From Paenibacillus mucilaginosus 3016 (GTDB lineage: Bacteria > Bacillota > Bacilli > Paenibacillales > NBRC-103111), in the NCBI RefSeq assembly GCF_000250655.1, contig NC_016935.1, positions 4,978,001 to 5,042,000 on the forward strand: DNA of 64,000 bases, read 5' to 3'. Below are positions 58,879 through 64,000 of this stretch, piece by piece. Positions within the stretch are counted from its first letter, which is position 1. Each line of letters starts with the position of its first letter. Under the pieces are notes generated by a model. The model saw nothing but the letters and a program-made list of their open reading frames with translations. It was not told the DNA's origin and searched no databases. A program made the position numbers and the translations under genes.

Positions 58879-60003
58879 ATGTCGGCTTCAACCGATTTAC
58901 GATTAAATCCATATCCCTGGTATCAAAAAATGCTCCAGCATTCCCCTATCGTATATAGTGAGCCGTTCGGGGCCTATCTGGTATTCCGGTATGACGACGT
59001 GCGCAGCGTATTTCAAGATTACAAGACCTTTTCCTCCGCACTCTATGACGGGCTGTCGACGGAGCTTACCTTCGATAATCAAATTCAAGGCATGGACCCT
59101 CCAAGGCATACGCAGTTAAGAGCGCTCGCAGCCCATGCGTTTACGCCCAAGGCCGTCGCCGACCTTGAACCTCGCATCCGCGAGATCGCAGACTATCTGA
59201 TCGATGCGATGCTGGCCGGACAAGATATCGATTTTGTACAACAATTCGCCGTACCGTTTCCGGTTCGTGTCATTGCGGAGATGCTTGGCGTGCCGGAAGA
59301 AGATTTCGACCGGTTCAAGGTCTGGTCGGATATCATCGTTGAAATTTCTGAGCGTCTGCTGACCGGACAAACCGAGGAACTGCCTGAGCATGTCGCCGCC
59401 TACAAGGAAATGAAGCAGTATTTCCAAACGATGATCCATCAGCGGAGAGCCGAGCCGAGGAACGATCTGATCTCCCGGCTTGCCGCCGCGGAAGTGGACG
59501 GACAGCAGCTGACCGATCTGGAGGCGATCAATTTCTGTTTGATATTGCTTGTAGCGGGAAATGAGACGACGACGAATTTGATCACCAATCTGATCCGCAC
59601 CTTCGCCGAGCATCCCAAGCAGTGGAAGCTGCTGAGGCAAAGACGGGACCTGATTCCGCAGGCAGTGGAAGAGGTCATGCGCTACCGTACACCGGTGCAG
59701 CTCATGTTCAGGCTCGTGACGCAGGAGACGGAAATCTCCGGAACGAAGCTGAAGGCCGGCGACCGGGTCGTCCTTTACCTTGGGGCCGCCAACCGCGATC
59801 CCGCCAAGTTCGAGCGCCCCGATACCTTCGACATCACGCGGCCGGCCAGCCCGCATCTTACGTTCGGGCATGGCATCCACTTCTGCCTGGGTGCGCCGCT
59901 TGCACGTCTGGAGACCTCGATTGCCCTGCAGGTGCTGCTCGACCGGCTGGATGCCTTCGAGATTCCGCCGGCCGAAGCGTTAGAACCGCTCACGGAGCTT
60001 TAA
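58879..60003 (+). CDS. Cytochrome P450, C-terminus apparently truncated by a frameshift
   Basis: A 374-residue soluble P450. The I-helix oxygen motif reads LLVAGNETTTNL, the ExxR pair EEVMRYR, and the haem site FGHGIHFCLG has Cys336. This is the class of CYP107/CYP109-like bacterial enzymes. The start at 58879 follows GGGAGG. The frame ends with EALEPLTEL, but the overlapping +1 frame from 59996 gives SFNILALRKLPLAVKG to a stop at 60044-60046, the expected last strand of a P450. One extra G near 59994 would explain it. The redox partner and substrate are unknown; none lies nearby. Confidence 0.85.
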   Translation: MSASTDLRLNPYPWYQKMLQHSPIVYSEPFGAYLVFRYDDVRSVFQDYKTFSSALYDGLSTELTFDNQIQGMDPPRHTQLRALAAHAFTPKAVADLEPRIREIADYLIDAMLAGQDIDFVQQFAVPFPVRVIAEMLGVPEEDFDRFKVWSDIIVEISERLLTGQTEELPEHVAAYKEMKQYFQTMIHQRRAEPRNDLISRLAAAEVDGQQLTDLEAINFCLILLVAGNETTTNLITNLIRTFAEHPKQWKLLRQRRDLIPQAVEEVMRYRTPVQLMFRLVTQETEISGTKLKAGDRVVLYLGAANRDPAKFERPDTFDITRPASPHLTFGHGIHFCLGAPLARLETSIALQVLLDRLDAFEIPPAEALEPLTEL

Positions 60004-60102
60004 TATTCTCGCCCTGCGTAAGCTGCCGCTTGCTGTTAAGGGATAGAACAGTTCCTGCCTGAAGGCCGTGTGGCTGATGGTGATCTATCTTATATGATTA
60101 TA

Positions 60103-60147
60103 AAAACAGCGGCAGGCTTGGGGTTCCATCAAGCCTGCCGCTGTTTT
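60103..60147. terminator. Bidirectional terminator between P450 and the membrane protein gene
   Basis: AAAACAGCGGCAGGCTTG pairs with CAAGCCTGCCGCTGTTTT: an 18-base perfect stem. Confidence 0.9.
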
Positions 60148-60177
60148 ATTGTAAGGATAGGAAAATCTCTGCCTGTG

Positions 60178-60582
60178 TTAGTCCAGAATCGGTTCTGCCC
60201 TAATGATATTCTGTCTGATGTGTCCGGCAAACCATTGACCGACAACGGTTATCCTATAAGGTTCACCAACGACCAGCTTGCTTTGTATATCATGGGAGTT
60301 CCATTTCCATCGGAGTAAGCTGTCTGTATTGCGAAACGTATGCAAGCTCCCATCTTCGAACCTAACCACAACCCTGTATTTTTCGGATACATTCTTTCCC
60401 CGTAAACTAAACCTGCTGTCTTTATTCACGATGGTCACTTCATATTCCGTTGAGGGGATCGCGTTTATTACGTGCATTAGGATGTAACCAATAATGAGAA
60501 AAACAATTATAAAAAAGAGAAGAGCTTGGTAAATAAATTTATCTTTATAGAATTTCGTTTTCTTATAGCGGCTGTGTCTCAT
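60178..60582 (-). CDS. Single-helix membrane protein of unknown function
   Basis: A 134-residue protein with one N-terminal helix (ALLFFIIVFLIIGYILMHVI) after a very basic start (HSRYKKTKFYKDK), then an outside beta-rich domain (VVVRFEDGSLHTFRNTDSLLRWKWNS). AAGGGAAGCATC precedes the ATG at 60582; an earlier in-frame ATG at 60642 is less likely. I do not recognise it; base composition is more AT-rich than the neighbours. Confidence 0.65.
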   Translation of the reverse strand: MRHSRYKKTKFYKDKFIYQALLFFIIVFLIIGYILMHVINAIPSTEYEVTIVNKDSRFSLRGKNVSEKYRVVVRFEDGSLHTFRNTDSLLRWKWNSHDIQSKLVVGEPYRITVVGQWFAGHIRQNIIRAEPILD

Positions 60583-60719
60583 GATGCTTCCCTTTTCCCC
60601 AATAAAAGTATTTCTTCCTCGAAGTACCCTTATTATTTCCATACCAGAGTAGGAATTATCTGTGCATGGAGGATTTGCCCCACTTCTTTGTCCCCCCTTA
60701 CAGTCATCCCTCCCGCCTG

Positions 60720-61118
60720 CTACTTACGGGAGCGGGCCAGCGTCAGCCCGGCGAGGACCATGCCGGCCAGCCCCACCACGATGGCCACAATGGCCCCGGC
60801 TCGCCCATTGCCCGTGCCGAAACCACCTGGGGTGTTGGCCAGATGCAGCCCGGCGAGGACGATGCCGATCAGCCCCACCACCGCGGCCGCAATGGCCCCG
60901 GCCCGCCCGCTGCCGGAGCCGAAACGACCGGCGGAACGGGCCAGAGACAGCCCGCCGAGGACTGCGCTGATCAGCCCCACCACCGCGGCCACGATGGCCC
61001 CGAGCCGCCCGGGGGTTAATCCGATTCCGACATTACCGCCGGTCACTTCCGCAGAAGCAATCGATGGCACAAGCAGAAGTGTACCAAGAATTACGAATGA
61101 AGCCAGCTTCATTTTCAT
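60720..61118 (-). CDS. Secreted/membrane protein with three repeated helices (DUF6223-like)
   Basis: A 132-residue protein. After a signal peptide (cleavage after PSIASA) come three copies of a 38-40-residue unit GRAGAIVAAVVGLIGIVLAGLHLARS followed by a Gly/Ser/Phe loop. Each copy is one membrane helix. The DNA units are also similar, so the gene grew by internal duplication. GAGGAGGAAATACAA precedes the start. Function unknown; it is divergent from a two-component system that may control it. Confidence 0.7.
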   Translation of the reverse strand: MKMKLASFVILGTLLLVPSIASAEVTGGNVGIGLTPGRLGAIVAAVVGLISAVLGGLSLARSAGRFGSGSGRAGAIAAAVVGLIGIVLAGLHLANTPGGFGTGNGRAGAIVAIVVGLAGMVLAGLTLARSRK

Positions 61119-61264
61119 TTGTATTTCCTCCTCTTTGTTATTTGCAAGTAGTTTAGCAAGCCCATGTTAAGAACTTGTGGAGAAGGTATCCTTTTTTCAT
61201 GGGACTTCTATGTTTGCCTAAAAAAAGAAGCTATAATACGGGTAAAACAGCAGAAAGAAGCGGG

Positions 61265-61957
61265 ATGAAAATGAAAACCACTATACTTCTGGTGGACGAT
61301 GAAGTGAAAATGCTGGAGGCGACGGCTTCCTATCTGCAAAATGAAGGGTTTCGGATGGTGACCGCCACGACGGGCGAGGACGCGCTGACTGCAGCCAAAG
61401 CGGAAAGCCCGGCTTTGGTTGTCCTGGACTGGATGCTTCCGGGAATGAGCGGGATTGAAGTTTGCCGCGAGCTTCGGAACATGGGGCCGTATGGAATCAT
61501 TATGCTGACGGCAAAGACGGAGGAGGTGGATAAAATTCTCGGTTTGGAGATCGGGGCCGACGATTACATGACAAAGCCTTACAGCTTGAGGGAGTTAGCG
61601 GCGAGAATACGTTCCGTCTTACGCCGCATTCAGGGGAAACCCGAAGACATGCAGTCGATGCAAAGGGGAGATTTGACGATTATTGAATCGAAATGCCAAG
61701 TCTTGAAGAATGGCGCAGAAATGATTCTTACTCCTACGGAATTCAAATTACTGATGACCCTCGCCACCAAACCCGGTATTGTTTTCAGCCGGCTGCAATT
61801 GATGAAATCGGTCATGCATGATGATTTCGTCAACTACGAGCGCACGATCGATTCCCACATCAGCAACCTGAGGAAAAAGATCGAGAACGATCCGGCGAAC
61901 CCCCAATATATTCAAACCGTGTTCGGATTCGGTTATCGATTCGGTGACAAGTTATGA
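61265..61957 (+). CDS. OmpR-family response regulator
   Basis: A 230-residue regulator with the acidic pair Asp11-Asp12, phosphorylation site Asp55 in VVLDWMLPGMSG, Lys in MTKPYSLREL, and a winged helix with ERTIDSHISNLRKKIENDPANP. The Met at 61265 is preferred over the longer frame from 61175. It overlaps the kinase gene by four bases (ATGA). Confidence 0.92.
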   Translation: MKMKTTILLVDDEVKMLEATASYLQNEGFRMVTATTGEDALTAAKAESPALVVLDWMLPGMSGIEVCRELRNMGPYGIIMLTAKTEEVDKILGLEIGADDYMTKPYSLRELAARIRSVLRRIQGKPEDMQSMQRGDLTIIESKCQVLKNGAEMILTPTEFKLLMTLATKPGIVFSRLQLMKSVMHDDFVNYERTIDSHISNLRKKIENDPANPQYIQTVFGFGYRFGDKL

Positions 61958-63294
61958 AGGTGCGTTGGTGTATCGGGGATAAATTGTTTGGCGCGATGGC
62001 GGTTCTCGTGCTTTTTGTAACAGTGGGCTACTACGGGGCAACCCAAGGATACTTGAAGAACCGGTTTGATGATTACTTCAAGGCAAAAACCACAGACCTG
62101 TTTGTAACCCACTATCTGGAGCATAACCATTCATGGGAAGGCATTGAGCTATTGAAGATGTCAAGCGAAGAGGAGCAGCGAAATCCCCATGAACGTGAGC
62201 TCGCTCTATTGTCTACGGAAGGCGGCATCCTGTTTTATAGAGGGGCGGGCGATCCCGGGGCGTTGATGCAGACAGGGAAACGGAATACCGTCGTGGTTAA
62301 CGGAACGACAGTCGGCACGATCTATGCCGACAGGTGGGAATCGGCCGAGGAGGGTCAGATCAAGAAGTATATTCTGGCCTCCATGCATACCTCAGCCTTG
62401 AGGGTGCCGGCCGTAACCGGGATCATTGCGCTGCTTCTTGGCTTATGGTTAACCAAGAAGATAACACAGCCGCTGAACCGGCTCCTTCCCGCCATCCACC
62501 AGATTGGAGTTGGCGAGCTTCCCATTCGCATTCCCGTGACGACAAGAGATGAGTTCGGAAAAGTGACCGAGGCGCTCAATCATATGGGACAGCAGCTGTT
62601 TCGCGCAGAAGAGGTGCGCAAACATTTGACCGCCGATGTGGCGCATGAGTTAAGGACGCCGCTCTCCATTATTCAATGTCATATGGAAATGATCCAAGAG
62701 GCAGGACGGGACATCCCTCCCGAAACCTTATTGCCAATACAGGATGAAGTCATCCGGTTGTCCAAGCTTGTCGACGATCTCCACCAGTTAACGCTGGCCG
62801 AAGCAGGCAAATTGCGGCTGGACCGATCCCCGGCCGATCTTGTCCCCCTTTTGGATCGGATTATCGAGATGTTGAAGCCGGAAGCAGAAGAACGGCATAT
62901 CGATATGGTTCGCTCGTACCCGGCACAGCCCTTGAATGCACTTATCGATTCGAACAGGATGACGCAAGTATTCTATAATTTGTTGGTCAATGCCCTGCGG
63001 TATACGTCGTCCGGCGGCAGGATTTCGATCCGGCTGAAGGATCATTTCCACGAGGAGTCGCGTTATGTCACCGTCACGATTGCGGATACCGGAGCAGGGA
63101 TCGCAGCGGAGCGGTTGCCCTTCCTGTTCGACCGGTTTTACCGCGTAGAAGAATCACGTTCCCGTCATACGGGGGGCATGGGTCTGGGACTTGCCATTGC
63201 AAAGGAATTTGTCGAGGCTCATCATGGCTTTATTTCGGTGCAAAGTGAGGTGGGCCGCGGGACCCAATTTACTGTGGAGTTGCCTTGCTCATAA
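61954..63294 (+). CDS. Sensor histidine kinase
   Basis: A 446-residue membrane kinase: helices near residues 10-28 and 150-168 around a 120-residue outer domain, a HAMP segment, His231 in TADVAHELRTPLS, then an ATPase domain with NLLVNALRYTSSGG, DTGAGIA and GMGLGLAIAKEF. It resembles BaeS/ResE-type kinases. It is translationally coupled to the regulator before it. The signal is unknown. Confidence 0.92.
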   Translation: MKVRWCIGDKLFGAMAVLVLFVTVGYYGATQGYLKNRFDDYFKAKTTDLFVTHYLEHNHSWEGIELLKMSSEEEQRNPHERELALLSTEGGILFYRGAGDPGALMQTGKRNTVVVNGTTVGTIYADRWESAEEGQIKKYILASMHTSALRVPAVTGIIALLLGLWLTKKITQPLNRLLPAIHQIGVGELPIRIPVTTRDEFGKVTEALNHMGQQLFRAEEVRKHLTADVAHELRTPLSIIQCHMEMIQEAGRDIPPETLLPIQDEVIRLSKLVDDLHQLTLAEAGKLRLDRSPADLVPLLDRIIEMLKPEAEERHIDMVRSYPAQPLNALIDSNRMTQVFYNLLVNALRYTSSGGRISIRLKDHFHEESRYVTVTIADTGAGIAAERLPFLFDRFYRVEESRSRHTGGMGLGLAIAKEFVEAHHGFISVQSEVGRGTQFTVELPCS

Positions 63295-63362
63295 CAAATG
63301 GTAAATCCAAGCAGCGAGGCGGTGAGCGATCCCGGTGCGCCGCCTCTACTAGAAAAAATTCA

Positions 63363-63386
63363 AAAGCCCCTCACTTGGGGGCTTCT
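63363..63386. terminator. Terminator between the kinase and the small hypothetical gene
   Basis: AAGCCCC pairs with GGGGGCTT around TCACTT, with flanking A and T runs, in the convergent gap. Confidence 0.75.
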
Positions 63387-63388
63387 GA

Positions 63389-63682
63389 TCATTCGTTATG
63401 CTTCATGAGCTGCTCGAATTGATACATAATGCATTCTTGAACTTTGATAGGCTCTAAGGACTTAATCGTATCCGTTCTTACCGGAATAACCAGCCTGGAA
63501 GTATGTGCTCTATAAATCAGCTTGATCTCATCAGAGGTCTGATCCATGATGGCCTGGTAGATTTTCAGCGCATAGCGCTCCATTTCTTCTGCTTCCTCTT
63601 TGCAAAGGATTCGTACCCATTCTTCTTTGTCCTCTTCTCCTGGTACATTACGCTGTATGGTGTAGACTTCGGCTGTTATCAA
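63389..63682 (-). CDS. Small hypothetical protein
   Basis: A 97-residue soluble protein, mixed charge and mostly helical, with EEEDKEEWVRI-type acidic start (EEDKEEWVRILCKEEAEEME). The TTG start at 63682 follows GGGGGG with good spacing. No motif that I recognise; no neighbours on the same strand to suggest a role. Confidence 0.55.
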   Translation of the reverse strand: MITAEVYTIQRNVPGEEDKEEWVRILCKEEAEEMERYALKIYQAIMDQTSDEIKLIYRAHTSRLVIPVRTDTIKSLEPIKVQECIMYQFEQLMKHNE

Positions 63683-63842
63683 AGTAGCCCCCCTAGTTAC
63701 GGAATCACCCCCAAATAGTATTCTCTCTCATTAGTGCATATCCCTTCTATATTAAAACGTACGGCATGGACAGGGTAATCGGTAATGAGGTGCGCTGGAG
63801 CTATTAAATGAAGTCCGTTTATAATCCTCATTCAACATAAAA

Positions 63843-63864
63843 AGGCTGCGGGATACCGGCAGCC
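63843..63864 (-). terminator. Terminator of the right-edge gene
   Basis: GGCTGC pairs with GCAGCC across GGGATACCG, with Ts on the minus strand, 20 bases after the stop of the partial gene. Confidence 0.75.
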
Positions 63865-63884
63865 GAAATGTATTCATGATTACG

Positions 63885-64000
63885 TCAGCTTCTAAGCGCT
63901 ACACGATCGGGAGCTTGTGGCGGTTGTTCCAGCCATTTGTTTTTTATCATCATTTTCGTTCCGTCATCTGCATAGTTTAGAACTTCTGACATTAGCCGGG
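63885..64000 (-). CDS. Partial gene at the right edge (C-terminus only)
   Basis: The last 37 codons of a minus-strand gene read MSEVLNYADDGTKMMIKNKW, then LEQPPQAPDRVALRS and a TGA at 63885-63887. It continues beyond base 64000. Too short to name. Confidence 0.5.
   Translation of the reverse strand, partial: RLMSEVLNYADDGTKMMIKNKWLEQPPQAPDRVALRS

Overview
The window reads as chromosome of a GC-rich, endospore-forming Bacillota close to Paenibacillus. The signs are a gerA-type germination operon, an S-layer-homology protein, CUT1 sugar importers of the LplBC type, a membrane-anchored AraC regulator with an external sensor, strong AGGAGG ribosome sites and frequent GTG/TTG starts. There is no prophage, transposase, CRISPR array or replication origin. 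Genus is an inference from gene content only.

Layout. 0.2-6.4 kb: a sugar operon (fucose-isomerase-like enzyme, split transketolase, FGGY kinase) opposite a LacI regulator, with a repeated AACTAAACTT motif between them. 6.5-9.8 kb: an AraC regulator divergent from a GH31 alpha-xylosidase of the YicI type. 10-12 kb: a TrpD2-like protein and a ThuA-like protein. 12.1-19.9 kb: two paralogous GMC oxidoreductases, each with an N-terminal LysM-like segment, flank a gerA/gerC/small/gerB germination operon. 20-24 kb: GNAT, a Crp/Fnr regulator facing a DoxX-like gene across a TGTAA-N6-TTACA site, a macro-domain protein and a secreted copper-amine-oxidase-N protein. 23.9-28.3 kb: a MutS2 paralogue without an Smr domain behind a long structured leader with two terminators, an RTX-type protein, a candidate small RNA, four tRNAs (Ser-CGA, Met, Ser-GGA, Leu-GAG) and a short SRP RNA. 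28.3-44.4 kb: S-layer protein, two-component system, ROK/MFS pair, a GTGAA microsatellite next to a promoter, an RCC1-repeat protein, LysR/MFS efflux pair, molybdate uptake (modAB without modC) with its regulator, and two very small membrane proteins.

44.4-58.6 kb is a one-strand pectin (rhamnogalacturonan) locus: esterase, LplB, LplC, solute-binding lipoprotein, YetA/PL26-like lyase, membrane AraC regulator, formylglycine-enzyme-like protein and a PL9 plus CE12 fusion. Three of these genes carry an apparent single-base frameshift, and so does the 3' end of the P450 just beyond. 58.9-64 kb: P450, small membrane proteins, a second two-component system and a partial gene at the right edge.

Taken together the metabolic genes point to a plant-polysaccharide degrader: pectin and xyloglucan-type enzymes and importers, plus a pentose or branched-sugar catabolic operon that could handle a pectin sugar such as D-apiose. 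The least explained pieces are the LysM-GMC pair around the ger operon and the 500-nt leader of the Smr-less MutS2 gene.
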